Below are positions 52,401 through 60,872 of a stretch of DNA of 64,000 nucleotides, in pieces; position 1 is the first letter of the stretch; each line of letters starts with the position of its first letter. Under the pieces are notes generated by a model. It saw nothing but the letters and a program-made list of their open reading frames with translations, was not told where the DNA came from and ran no database searches. Location of the stretch: positions 93,082 through 157,081 of the forward strand of contig CAJUCE010000002.1 in the NCBI GenBank assembly GCA_910584865.1, given 5' to 3'. A program made the position numbers and the translations under genes. The DNA comes from an uncultured Acetatifactor sp. Its GTDB lineage: Bacteria; Bacillota; Clostridia; Lachnospirales; Lachnospiraceae.

Positions 52401-53260
52401 AGCTGTCAATAGGATATTTATATCCGGATCTGTTTAACCTGTATGGAGACAGGGGCAATGTAAAATGTCTGGAGAAACGGCTTCAGTGGCGTGGGATTGA
52501 GGCAGAAATTCATCCGATTTTGTGCGGAGACAGAATCAATTTTTCCGGATTGGATATGATTTGCTGGGGAGGCGGTCCGGACAGGGGACAGGAGATTATT
52601 TCCGGGTACCTTAAGGCAATCCGGCATGATTTCAGGGCATATGTGGAGGACGGCGGTGTGGTGCTGGCAGTCTGTGCCGCATTTCAGCTGTTGGGGAGAA
52701 CGTATACCATGCGGGAGCAGGTTGTGGAAGGACTGGGGATATTGGATATTCATACACAGTGGCAGCCGGCACGCCTGGTGGGGAACATCATTCTCCAAAG
52801 TCCGTATTTTAAGGCGGCAATTGTAGGATTTGAAAATCATGCCGGACGAACTGATATCGGTACATACCCTCCTCTGGGCAAGGTAGTCTTCGGACATGGA
52901 AATACAGAACAGAGCGGTTATGAGGGAATCGTTTATAAAAACTTAATAGGTACCTATCTGCATGGACCGTTGCTTCCGAAGAATCCGGAGGTATGCGACG
53001 GACTCCTGGAACGGGCGCTGAAGCGCAAGTATGGAGATCAGGTATCTCTGGGAGAGCTTCCGGATATATCGGAGCACAGGGCAAACCATTATATGGTGGA
53101 ACGATGCAGGAGCGCAGAGGAGAAACATACAGCAATACATTTTGGAGCTTTCGGCTTCGGCAATAGCAGAAAGGCCGGAAAAGACAATAAAAGAGAGTCT
53201 GCAAATACATGCAGGAAGCAGATGGACAGAACAGCTGACGGAGAAAAATATGACGAATAA
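52397..53260 (+). CDS. gatD: Lipid II isoglutaminyl synthase, GatD glutamine amidotransferase
   Basis: Supplies ammonia from glutamine to MurT. The CobB/CobQ-type amidotransferase core spans about residues 1-240: LYPDLFNLYGDRGN at the start, nucleophile Cys in VLAVCAAFQLLG near 94, and catalytic His in GTYLHGPLLPKNP near 190. The frame continues for about 50 residues (AIHFGAFGFGNSRKAGKDNK and on), a charged tail beyond the usual end, total 287. It overlaps murT by four bases and the next gene by eleven. Confidence 0.93.
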   Translation: MKLSIGYLYPDLFNLYGDRGNVKCLEKRLQWRGIEAEIHPILCGDRINFSGLDMICWGGGPDRGQEIISGYLKAIRHDFRAYVEDGGVVLAVCAAFQLLGRTYTMREQVVEGLGILDIHTQWQPARLVGNIILQSPYFKAAIVGFENHAGRTDIGTYPPLGKVVFGHGNTEQSGYEGIVYKNLIGTYLHGPLLPKNPEVCDGLLERALKRKYGDQVSLGELPDISEHRANHYMVERCRSAEEKHTAIHFGAFGFGNSRKAGKDNKRESANTCRKQMDRTADGEKYDE

Positions 53261-55133
53261 ATTTACAACTGAAGGAAAAGGATTAGCAGGAAAAAGGAAA
53301 GGGATTATAGCGGCTGCGGCAGTGGGCTGTGCGGTCTGGCTGGCATTTTTCGGTGCAGGGCAGGGACAGGATGCAGAAGAGGTGTTTTCGGAGCGGGGCA
53401 GCGGGTTGAAAGCAGAGCGCGGCGGGGAATTGCCTCCCGGTACGGGAAAGGAAGATGCCGGCTTTCGGAATGAGAGACGTGTCAGTTCCGGAAAATCCGG
53501 GCGTGTCGCCGTGGAAAAACCGATTTTGACGCAGGAATCGACAGGAGTGTCAGATATGACAGGAATGTCACAAGACACGGCCCGGGAGGGAGCGCCAGCC
53601 CAGCAACAAGCGTTGGCCCTTCAACAAGCGCAGACCCGGCAGCAGGCACAGACTCGGCAGGGAACACAGGCCCGGCAGCAAAAACAGCCTGAACGAATAC
53701 CTGGCTCCGATTTTTTCCGACAGGTTGCAGAGAATATCTGGGGAAAGAACTATAGATCCATTTCCGCAGAAGAATACGGGCAGCTTACATCCATCCAGAT
53801 CACCCGGTCGGAAAAACGTGTATCCTATCAACTGGAATATGGATATGTACAGACCATGACTTACAGGGAGGAGAGCGAGATGGCGCTGTCGGATCTGGCT
53901 GTTTTTTCGGGATTGGAGTGGATTTCTGTTGATGCTAAGCTGGGGAAGGAGGAGCTTGGCGGACTGGAGCATCTGTTTGGCGTCCATGCGCAAAATACGG
54001 CAAAAGAGCTGGCGGAGTGCATTCCCTATCCGGAGAAAATCACAGAGCTTGGGGTGACGGAAGATGGGGAGAATAAAGATTTGAAGGGAATTGATGCGTT
54101 TGAGAATCTGCAGTATTTATCTGTAACGAATCCCTGCCTGGAAGATATTTCCGGACTTTTGGCATATCCGGGTTTGGAGGGGCTGATGATTGAGGGAGGA
54201 GAGAATTTGGAGGATTATAGCCCCCTGGAGCATTTGACCAAATTGAAATGGCTGAAAATAGACTCTGCAGGACTTAAAAATGTGGACTTTCTTGCCAGGA
54301 TGCCGGAATTGACCAGTCTGCGTATCTCCGGAAGCAGAATAACGGATCTGGAACCTCTGAAAGCCTGCGGTAAACTCGCTTTTCTTGCGTTGGAAAGGAA
54401 TCCGGATATCATAGATTATTCCGCTATAGGGGAGCTGTGCAGTCTGGAGGAACTTTTGTTGGAAACGGCTCACGGCGGCACGTTGCCTTCTTTGGGAGGA
54501 CTGCCTTTTCTGGAGAGGCTTTCCCTGAAGGGAGCGGACGATTTGACCTCATTGCGGGAAGCAACCGGTGTCATCTCCCTGTGTCTGGAGGATTGCCCGG
54601 AACCGGATCTGGAATTCCTTTCCGCTATGGGACAGCTTGCGTTTTTACAGGTGAAGGGAAATGCCGGAAGGAACGATGTCTGGCGGCTGCCTGATGTGCT
54701 TCCCGATCTGACGGAGCTTGCTTTGGAGGGGGTTACCATAGAAGGCCGGGGGGAGGAACTTTTTTCCATTCCCACATTGCATGCGCTGACTCTGGATGAT
54801 TGTCGTGTGCATCTGGATTTGGAACGGCTTTCAGGCAGCGAGATGCTGGAATATCTGTCCATGAACAGGATTTCCATGTCATGCCAAACGGGCGAGGGGG
54901 AAGAAAAGGAGATCGGAATGCCTGAGTTTGACAGATTTTTCGGTTGTTTTCCGAATATAAAGGAATTGTATCTGGAGTCAATGCAGCTGGAGGAGATCGG
55001 GTTTGTGGAAAAATTGCCCCACCTGCGGCATCTGGATATCCGGGGCAACCGGATCAGCAGCCTCAAACCATTACAGAAGCTGGCAGAGATTGAGACGGTA
55101 TGGTATGAAAAGGGAACAATCCTGTTTCCATGA
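53250..55133 (+). CDS. Leucine-rich-repeat membrane protein
   Basis: A 627-residue protein with a basic N-terminus, one membrane helix (about 18-38), a low-complexity linker including a Gln-rich stretch (QQALALQQAQTRQQAQTRQG) near 110-145, and then leucine-rich repeats from about 280 to the end, for example LEGLMIEGGENLEDYSPLEH and LTSLRISGSRITDLEPLKAC. The repeats resemble the SDS22-like/internalin type used for protein binding, here outside the membrane. It overlaps gatD by 11 bp, so it is expressed with lipid II amidation; a wall-related binding role is inferred only from that. Confidence 0.78.
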   Translation: MTNKFTTEGKGLAGKRKGIIAAAAVGCAVWLAFFGAGQGQDAEEVFSERGSGLKAERGGELPPGTGKEDAGFRNERRVSSGKSGRVAVEKPILTQESTGVSDMTGMSQDTAREGAPAQQQALALQQAQTRQQAQTRQGTQARQQKQPERIPGSDFFRQVAENIWGKNYRSISAEEYGQLTSIQITRSEKRVSYQLEYGYVQTMTYREESEMALSDLAVFSGLEWISVDAKLGKEELGGLEHLFGVHAQNTAKELAECIPYPEKITELGVTEDGENKDLKGIDAFENLQYLSVTNPCLEDISGLLAYPGLEGLMIEGGENLEDYSPLEHLTKLKWLKIDSAGLKNVDFLARMPELTSLRISGSRITDLEPLKACGKLAFLALERNPDIIDYSAIGELCSLEELLLETAHGGTLPSLGGLPFLERLSLKGADDLTSLREATGVISLCLEDCPEPDLEFLSAMGQLAFLQVKGNAGRNDVWRLPDVLPDLTELALEGVTIEGRGEELFSIPTLHALTLDDCRVHLDLERLSGSEMLEYLSMNRISMSCQTGEGEEKEIGMPEFDRFFGCFPNIKELYLESMQLEEIGFVEKLPHLRHLDIRGNRISSLKPLQKLAEIETVWYEKGTILFP

Positions 55134-55270
55134 AGGAGCGGGGGCATAAGGAAGCGCCATGAAATAAATTTGCAGGGGTTTGCCTGGAAACAGCCATATG
55201 CCCCTATATTCGGGAAAATAGCAGAAACCGCCCGGATACGCCACAACCAGGTTGCCGATTTCGGGGTTTT

Positions 55271-55440
55271 ATGGTAAAATGACCTTATTCGAGGCATGGA
55301 GCGGCCGGATGGCCATCTGCCATGAGCGTCAGCTCATGGTAAAATGACCTTATTCGAGGCATGGAGCGGCCGGATGGCCATCTGCCATGAGCGGCAGCTC
55401 GTGGTAAAATGACCTTATTCGAGGCATGGAATTTACATAG
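55271..55440 (+). repeat. 65-bp tandem repeat, about 2.6 copies (family A variant)
   Basis: Copies begin at 55271, 55336 and 55401 with (A/G)TGGTAAAATGACCTTATT, then GAGGCATGGAGCGGCCGGAT, and end in hairpins such as CCATGAGC-GTCA-GCTCATGG (55320-55339). The unit matches the second half of the copy at 18627-18700. It fills most of the 319-bp gap before dcd; nothing else is seen there. Confidence 0.85.
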
Positions 55441-55452
55441 GAGGCATACACA

Positions 55453-55992
55453 ATGGTACTGTCGGACAAGACAATATACAGGATGCTGGAAGAGGGCTCC
55501 CTAAAGATCACGCCCATGGAAAGGGATCAGGTTCAACCGGCCAGCGTAGATATAAGGCTGGGCAGCACCTTCAGCATCGTGGAGGATTCTCCCACCGGGA
55601 TCATTACACTGGATAAAGAGATACAATACAAAACCATCACCAGCGAGACCTATGTTCTGCTGCCCAACCAGTTCGTCCTGGCCACCACGATGGAATACTT
55701 TGAGCTGCCTAATGATCTGACCGCTTTTGTGGAGGGAAGAAGCTCCCTGGGGAGAATGGGCCTGTTTATTCAGAATGCCGGCTGGGTGGATCCGGGTTTC
55801 CGGGGAGAGATCACTTTGGAACTATATAATGTAAACCGCTGTGCCATTGAGCTGAAGGCCGGCCGCCGGGTAGGGCAGCTGGTCTTCTCGCGGATGGATG
55901 ATGCGGCTCTGCATCCCTATTGCGGAAAATATCAGGGACAGAAGGGTGCCACCGGCTCAAGGGCATTTCTGGATGAAGAGGTGCGGGAATAA
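55453..55992 (+). CDS. dcd: dCTP deaminase
   Basis: Deaminates dCTP to dUTP for thymidylate synthesis. The 179-residue trimeric-dUTPase-fold protein has VQPASVDIRLGSTF, the GRSSLGRMG segment, AGWVDPGFRGEITLELYN with the catalytic Glu, and GQLVFSRM. Some relatives also hydrolyse dUTP to dUMP; this is not decidable by eye. ATAGGAGGCA precedes ATG 55453. The last copy of the repeat array ends just upstream and may contribute to its promoter. Confidence 0.93.
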   Translation: MVLSDKTIYRMLEEGSLKITPMERDQVQPASVDIRLGSTFSIVEDSPTGIITLDKEIQYKTITSETYVLLPNQFVLATTMEYFELPNDLTAFVEGRSSLGRMGLFIQNAGWVDPGFRGEITLELYNVNRCAIELKAGRRVGQLVFSRMDDAALHPYCGKYQGQKGATGSRAFLDEEVRE

Positions 55993-56130
55993 ACGTTGCC
56001 CGCCCCACTTCGCGGTATCTTTGCCCCTCATTCGGTCAACGCAGCCCACTATGTCTTCTTCATTCGGTCAATCATGTGTAAGATGATTTTCCACCACAAA
56101 TTGTGACGCGCAGCTGACGGAAAGCTATTT

Positions 56131-56613
56131 TCAAACATGCTCCAGCAGACTGTCCCAGCCGCAGGCCTCCTCCAGGAATGCGGCACACTGCTCCAGCCCC
56201 TTTTGATCCTCAGGCGAAAAACGATTGAATACAGGACTGTCGATATCCAGTACGGCAACAGGCACCCCCTTTCGGAAAAGCGGAAGGACGATTTCCGAAT
56301 TGGAGGCGCCGTCGCAGGCAATATGCCCGGGAAAGGCATGGACATCATCCACACGCTGTACCATTCCGGATGAAATGGCGGCGCCGCAGACACCTTTTCC
56401 GAATTCGATGCGGACGCAGGCAGGTCTGCCCTGGAAGGGGCCTAGTACCAGCTGATTTCCCCTCACCAGGTAGAAACCGATCCAGTTAATCCGGTCAAGG
56501 TTCATGGAAAGAACGGCGGATGCATTGGACAGATTGGCAATCAGGTCTTTTTCGGATTCTGTCACTGCCTGCAGCTGCGCCAGGATGAGATCATAATCGG
56601 TTTGAATTTGCAT
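56131..56613 (-). CDS. msrC: Free methionine-(R)-sulfoxide reductase, GAF domain
   Basis: Reduces free methionine-R-sulfoxide. The 160-residue GAF-domain protein has the family segments NWIGFYLV, LGPFQGRPACVRI, GKGVCGAA, VHAFPGHIACDGASNSEIV and PVAVLDIDSP. Three conserved cysteines (in PAC, GVCG and IACD) match the catalytic and resolving set of the fRMsr family. It is a single minus-strand gene starting at ATG 56613 behind AAGGAAGG. The 138-bp stretch to dcd holds no gene. Confidence 0.92.
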   Translation of the reverse strand: MQIQTDYDLILAQLQAVTESEKDLIANLSNASAVLSMNLDRINWIGFYLVRGNQLVLGPFQGRPACVRIEFGKGVCGAAISSGMVQRVDDVHAFPGHIACDGASNSEIVLPLFRKGVPVAVLDIDSPVFNRFSPEDQKGLEQCAAFLEEACGWDSLLEHV

Positions 56614-56652
56614 GGGAACCTTCCTTTCTTTTCTTAAAAATAAGGTGAAATT

Positions 56653-59451
56653 CTATTCCACAGTTATCCGGACTGTCATTTTTTCAGGCAAAACGCCGTC
56701 ATTTACCACAAAGACAATATCATATGCGCCCCTTTGGCAACAGGAGGGGGTCCAGGAGAAAACATGGCTGCAGGCATCGAAGACGGCGCCTTCCGGCAGG
56801 CATTCGCAGGAGAGGGTGAGCGCTACATCCATACCCTTTACACCGTAGTTGAGTCTTGCGATCTGCTCGTTATATATAATACCGTCGTCGGCTTCTTCCG
56901 AGATATCGCTGGCCGGGTTGCGCACAGTCAAAACCAGGTGGCAGGACTGTCCCGGGGCAATATGTACCGGTGCGATCTGACGGATAAAAGGGCGGTGCAC
57001 GGTCAGCGGAAGAGGATAATCATCGGTGTCCACCTGAAAGCGATAGCCGGTTTCACTGCACGGAACAGTGGGATAAGGATACAGGCTGTCCCGGGGAGTA
57101 CCCGGAGCAGGAGCATGAATTTCTACATTTTTGACCAGACAGGCCAAGTCATTGCCGGCCGGATCCGTCCCCGTCCGGGCAGTGTGTATTGCGGCAGAGG
57201 AAACGGGATAGTCAGCTTCCCGGTGAAGAACCGGGGGCTTCGCAATCTGCAGATTAGTCACCGTTGTGGTAAAATAAGGCTGCTCCGGCACGTTTTCCGC
57301 ATTTGTGTGCCTTCTGAAATGGTCAGTGACCGCCGCGATAGGGGCAAGGCCTTTTTCACAATAAGCTTCCATACCGTCCACACACACATCGGCTGTATCA
57401 TCTAAAACACATACATGCCTGCCGTCGGGAACCTTGCAGGAAAAACGTATGTTCTTGAGCGTTAAACCGTCCACATGTCTTGCGTAGAGTCCGTATGCCG
57501 GCAGAATCCCCCAGTTGCTGGGCTCGGGATATACTTCCGCAAGCTCCGGCACATTGTAAGGATCCTCCCGCCAGCAGGAATGCTCCCTGTCCCAGTCGGC
57601 CCGGGGAAGCAGCCCTTCGTTTTTCAGGAAGAAGGTGTTCACCAGCCAGGGGAGATTCTGGACATGCTCCGGCGCGTGGAACTGGGAGTACTTCCATTCG
57701 GTATTCAGCTGCCTCTGCTCTGCCGCATGCTCCATGGTAAGTCCGCCTCTGTATTCCACGGAAATGTTTTCCAGAATGACATTCCGGATACGGGAATCCG
57801 TCATCCCCATCAGCAAAATAGGATAACGGGGATCTGCATTGGTGACAGTCACATTCCGGATCAAAATATCAGACACCCGTGCCAGACACTCACACCCTAT
57901 GCCATTGGCATACAGGGGCAGATCCTTTTCCGGAATTTCCAGGGAAAGATCTGTCTGATAACGGCCATGTACACTGCCTTCCCGGTTCTGCGCGCACTCT
58001 GCCGCATTTTCCGAAGCAGGGGACTCATGGGAGGCCGGCGGCAGGTTCCGGCAGCCATCGTCCCGCCAGCTTTTCAGATAAAAATGCCCGTCCCTCTCTT
58101 CATAATTCATGGGATTGGTTTCTGCAGGATTAGTCTCATCCAGGATTTCAAAGTAGGAATGTCCGTCCGCCGTGACGGTTCTGGTCCGGTTATAGCTGGG
58201 GGCATAGCGTCTGACAGGATAGCAGCCGTAAGCCTGATCATTGGGCAGGATCCAGCCACGGTTATCAAGGCGTACATCTTCCTTCGCCGCCGGATAGTCC
58301 GGGGAAGAAGAGAGGCCTGTCACCGGAAACCGTCCCCGATCCCCTGCCCGGAGGAAAAAGGGAGAGCTGGATACATTATCCAGTGTGCAGTCTTCAAATA
58401 TGACATCCGTAAGAGAGGAACAGTCTACGGCTTCCATACAAAATCCCCTGGAACGATCGAATCTGACTCGCCGGATGGTCACCAGGTGATATCCGCAGGT
58501 AGATTCCGTGCCGAATTTTACCCGTCCGGTGGGACCACAGCGATCCAGGGCGATAAGCTTGTCCCGGGTATATTCGCCGGCATAGACGCTTCCGGCATCA
58601 TAACCGCTGACGGTACAGTCCTCGATCAGGACATTTTCCAGAGGCTTGAAAATACCGGCGCCGAAAGAAGCCTTCAGGCACAGGCCGTCGTCGGTGAGAG
58701 AGTTGCATACGGTATGCCGCACCGTGACATTACGGCAGCAGTCGATATCAAATGCGTCTCTTGTAGTATCTACCAGAAGATGATCGGCCAGGAGGTTTTC
58801 ACAGCCTTCTGCAATGACGGCGAAATGTCCCCCGATGGTGACGGAGAAATCCTTCAACACGATATTTTTGCACCGTACCAGAGCGATGCCCTTATTGCCG
58901 AACCATTCCTCCTGATGCCCTCTGGCATTCCGGGACAAAGGTTCCTTTGGGTCTCCGCCCTGGAGAACATACTCCAACATGCCCTCTTGGTCAAAGCGGC
59001 CGCCTGTGAACAGACCTTTCCCGTAAATCATGACGTTTTCCAGATCCGCACCATAGACCAGGCTGTTGGCGAAATAGGTATGTCCGTGGTCCTGGATTCC
59101 CACATAGGGATTGACCTCCGGTTCTTCGTAATTGCCGCCTTCTCCCTTCTGCTTTCGGTAGGAATGGACAATGTCCGTTTTGGCGGCAGAGATCACGGCG
59201 CCCTCCTCCAGAAAAAGGTTCACATTGCCGGATAAGAGAATGGTATAGACATAAAAAGTTCCCCTGGGGAAAACCACGGTACCGCCCTGGGCAGCGGCCT
59301 CTTTAATGGCCCGGTTGACAGCCCGGGTGTTTTGCGTGGGAGACGCCTGGGGGGAGGCGCCGAAATCCGTGATCGGGAAAAAGCGCGTCTGCATCAGGTC
59401 ATCAGGGCGGATCGAAGCGCCGGTGGCTTCAGGAATGGTATATGCGGACAT
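56653..59451 (-). CDS. Large glycoside hydrolase family 28-like protein
   Basis: A 932-residue protein without a signal peptide. After ITDFGASPQASPTQNTRAVN and GGTVVFPRGTFYV, typical of GH28 beta-helix enzymes, the core has DAFDIDCC and LTDDGLCLKAS, where GH28 catalytic aspartates normally lie. The GHG/RIK motifs are not clear. The C-terminal ~110 residues resemble a He_PIG/Ig-like module (CSHVFSWTPSCC, then AYDIVFVVNDG). Such proteins cut galacturonic or related glycosidic links; in the cytosol it would act on imported oligosaccharides. ATG 59451 follows AAAGGAGTT; upstream codons add an unlikely hydrophobic stretch. Confidence 0.78.
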   Translation of the reverse strand: MSAYTIPEATGASIRPDDLMQTRFFPITDFGASPQASPTQNTRAVNRAIKEAAAQGGTVVFPRGTFYVYTILLSGNVNLFLEEGAVISAAKTDIVHSYRKQKGEGGNYEEPEVNPYVGIQDHGHTYFANSLVYGADLENVMIYGKGLFTGGRFDQEGMLEYVLQGGDPKEPLSRNARGHQEEWFGNKGIALVRCKNIVLKDFSVTIGGHFAVIAEGCENLLADHLLVDTTRDAFDIDCCRNVTVRHTVCNSLTDDGLCLKASFGAGIFKPLENVLIEDCTVSGYDAGSVYAGEYTRDKLIALDRCGPTGRVKFGTESTCGYHLVTIRRVRFDRSRGFCMEAVDCSSLTDVIFEDCTLDNVSSSPFFLRAGDRGRFPVTGLSSSPDYPAAKEDVRLDNRGWILPNDQAYGCYPVRRYAPSYNRTRTVTADGHSYFEILDETNPAETNPMNYEERDGHFYLKSWRDDGCRNLPPASHESPASENAAECAQNREGSVHGRYQTDLSLEIPEKDLPLYANGIGCECLARVSDILIRNVTVTNADPRYPILLMGMTDSRIRNVILENISVEYRGGLTMEHAAEQRQLNTEWKYSQFHAPEHVQNLPWLVNTFFLKNEGLLPRADWDREHSCWREDPYNVPELAEVYPEPSNWGILPAYGLYARHVDGLTLKNIRFSCKVPDGRHVCVLDDTADVCVDGMEAYCEKGLAPIAAVTDHFRRHTNAENVPEQPYFTTTVTNLQIAKPPVLHREADYPVSSAAIHTARTGTDPAGNDLACLVKNVEIHAPAPGTPRDSLYPYPTVPCSETGYRFQVDTDDYPLPLTVHRPFIRQIAPVHIAPGQSCHLVLTVRNPASDISEEADDGIIYNEQIARLNYGVKGMDVALTLSCECLPEGAVFDACSHVFSWTPSCCQRGAYDIVFVVNDGVLPEKMTVRITVE

Positions 59452-59578
59452 AGGAACTCCTTTCATAATGGAAAAAACATTCCATGGAAAAAACATTCCA
59501 TGGAAGAGAATCACTCCATAGAAATAGGTTTTTTATAATATATTATACTTCATTTTAAAAATTTTACCAGCTCTTCTC

Positions 59579-59644
59579 TTGACATTTTCATTTTCGTGTT
59601 GTATGATTTTGAAAGTTTGAATATCAAATATTTTGATTATCAAA
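59579..59644 (+). promoter_or_regulatory. fab operon promoter with two FabT-type boxes
   Basis: TTGACA (59579-59584) and TATGAT (59602-59607) are 17 bp apart. Two dyads follow: TTTGAATATCAAA at 59616-59628 and TTTGATTATCAAA at 59632-59644. Both fit the FabT operator (TTTGA-N3-TCAAA) and lie over the start of transcription, implying repression by a MarR-type FabT encoded elsewhere. Confidence 0.8.
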
Positions 59645-59668
59645 TAAAATTAGTCGGAGGAAGAAAAA

Positions 59669-59902
59669 ATGTTTGAGAAATTAAAAGCAGTGATCGAAGA
59701 GAAATTAAATGCGGAAGGTGTTAGCATTACGGAAAATACGAATTTTAAGGACGATCTGGCGGCGGATTCCCTGGATTTGTTCGAGCTCGTTATGGCTCTG
59801 GAAGATGAGTTCGGCATCGAGATTCCATCGGAGGATCTGGAGAAGCTGGCCACGGTGGGCGATGTGATGGAGTATCTTGCCAATAAGGGTGTAGAAATGT
59901 AG
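59669..59902 (+). CDS. acpP: Acyl carrier protein
   Basis: A 77-residue acidic carrier that holds growing fatty acids on phosphopantetheine. The attachment serine is in LAADSLDLFELVMALEDEFG; length and charge are typical. CGGAGGAAG precedes ATG 59669. It opens the fab operon. Confidence 0.96.
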   Translation: MFEKLKAVIEEKLNAEGVSITENTNFKDDLAADSLDLFELVMALEDEFGIEIPSEDLEKLATVGDVMEYLANKGVEM

Positions 59903-59918
59903 GAGTGGGGAATTTCAG

Positions 59919-60863
59919 ATGAAGACGAGAGTAACACAGCTTTTGGAAATCGAATATCCCGTCATACAGGGGGGAATGGCCTGGGTGGCTGATTATCATC
60001 TGGCGGCAGCGGTCTCAGAGGCCGGCGGATTCGGCATCATCGGCGCCGGCGGAGCGCCCGCATCCTTTGTTCGGGAACAGATCATCCGCTGCAGGCAGTT
60101 GACGAATAAGCCTTTTGGGGTGAATATCATGCTGATGAATCCGCAGGCGGAGGAAATCGCCAGGGTAGCGGTGGAGGAAGGCGTGAAGGCTGTGACCACA
60201 GGGGCAGGCAATCCGGGGAAGTATATGGCTATGTGGAAAGATGCCGGTATCCGGGTAATTCCGGTGGTGGCAAGCGTGGCCATGGCGCGGATGATGGAGC
60301 GCGGGGGAGCGGATGCCGTGGTGGCGGAAGGCATGGAAGCCGGAGGACATATCGGCGCTGCCACCACTATGACGCTGGTTCCCCAGGTGGCGGACGCAGT
60401 GGAGATTCCGGTGATCGCAGCCGGAGGAATCGCTGACGGAAGAGGGTTTGCGGCGGCGTTCATGCTGGGGGCGGAGGCGGTGCAGATGGGGACCCGCTTT
60501 GTGGCGGCAAAGGAATCCACGGCGCATTCTAAATACAAGGAGAAAATCATCGCCGCCAGGGATATTGATTCCGAGGTGACAGGGATGAGTCACGGCCATC
60601 CGGTGAGACAGCTGAGAAACCCAATGACCAGAGAGTATCTGAGGCTGGAGAAGGCAGGAGCTTCTTTTGAGGAGCTGGAGCAGATGACATTGGGCGCGTT
60701 GCGCAAGGCCGTGGTGGAAGGGGACACCGTCAACGGGACTCTGATGGCAGGCCAGTCTGCGGGGCTGGTGAAAGGCGAGTTAAGCTGCAGTGAAATCATC
60801 CGCGAAGTGATGCAGCAGGGCGGGAACCTTTTGAACCCGGAATATAGAAAGAGTGAGTGGTAA
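59919..60863 (+). CDS. fabK: Enoyl-ACP reductase II (FMN)
   Basis: Performs the last reduction of each elongation cycle; FabK replaces FabI in many Firmicutes and is insensitive to triclosan. The 314-residue flavin TIM barrel has EYPVIQGGMAWVADYHLAAA, GVNIMLMNP, and the FMN-binding segments AEGMEAGGHIG and PVIAAGGIADGRG, then AVQMGTRFVA. It starts 16 bp after acpP behind AGGAGTGGGG. Confidence 0.95.
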   Translation: MKTRVTQLLEIEYPVIQGGMAWVADYHLAAAVSEAGGFGIIGAGGAPASFVREQIIRCRQLTNKPFGVNIMLMNPQAEEIARVAVEEGVKAVTTGAGNPGKYMAMWKDAGIRVIPVVASVAMARMMERGGADAVVAEGMEAGGHIGAATTMTLVPQVADAVEIPVIAAGGIADGRGFAAAFMLGAEAVQMGTRFVAAKESTAHSKYKEKIIAARDIDSEVTGMSHGHPVRQLRNPMTREYLRLEKAGASFEELEQMTLGALRKAVVEGDTVNGTLMAGQSAGLVKGELSCSEIIREVMQQGGNLLNPEYRKSEW

Positions 60864-60872
60864 AGAGAGAAT

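Noticed and set aside
55271..55440. CRISPR-like array
   Set aside because: The 65-bp units are contiguous tandem copies with no variable spacers and no cas genes nearby.
57475..59235. Long + strand frame of 586 codons opposite the GH28 gene
   Set aside because: Mirror of the GH28 reading frame; no recognisable domains or ribosome site.
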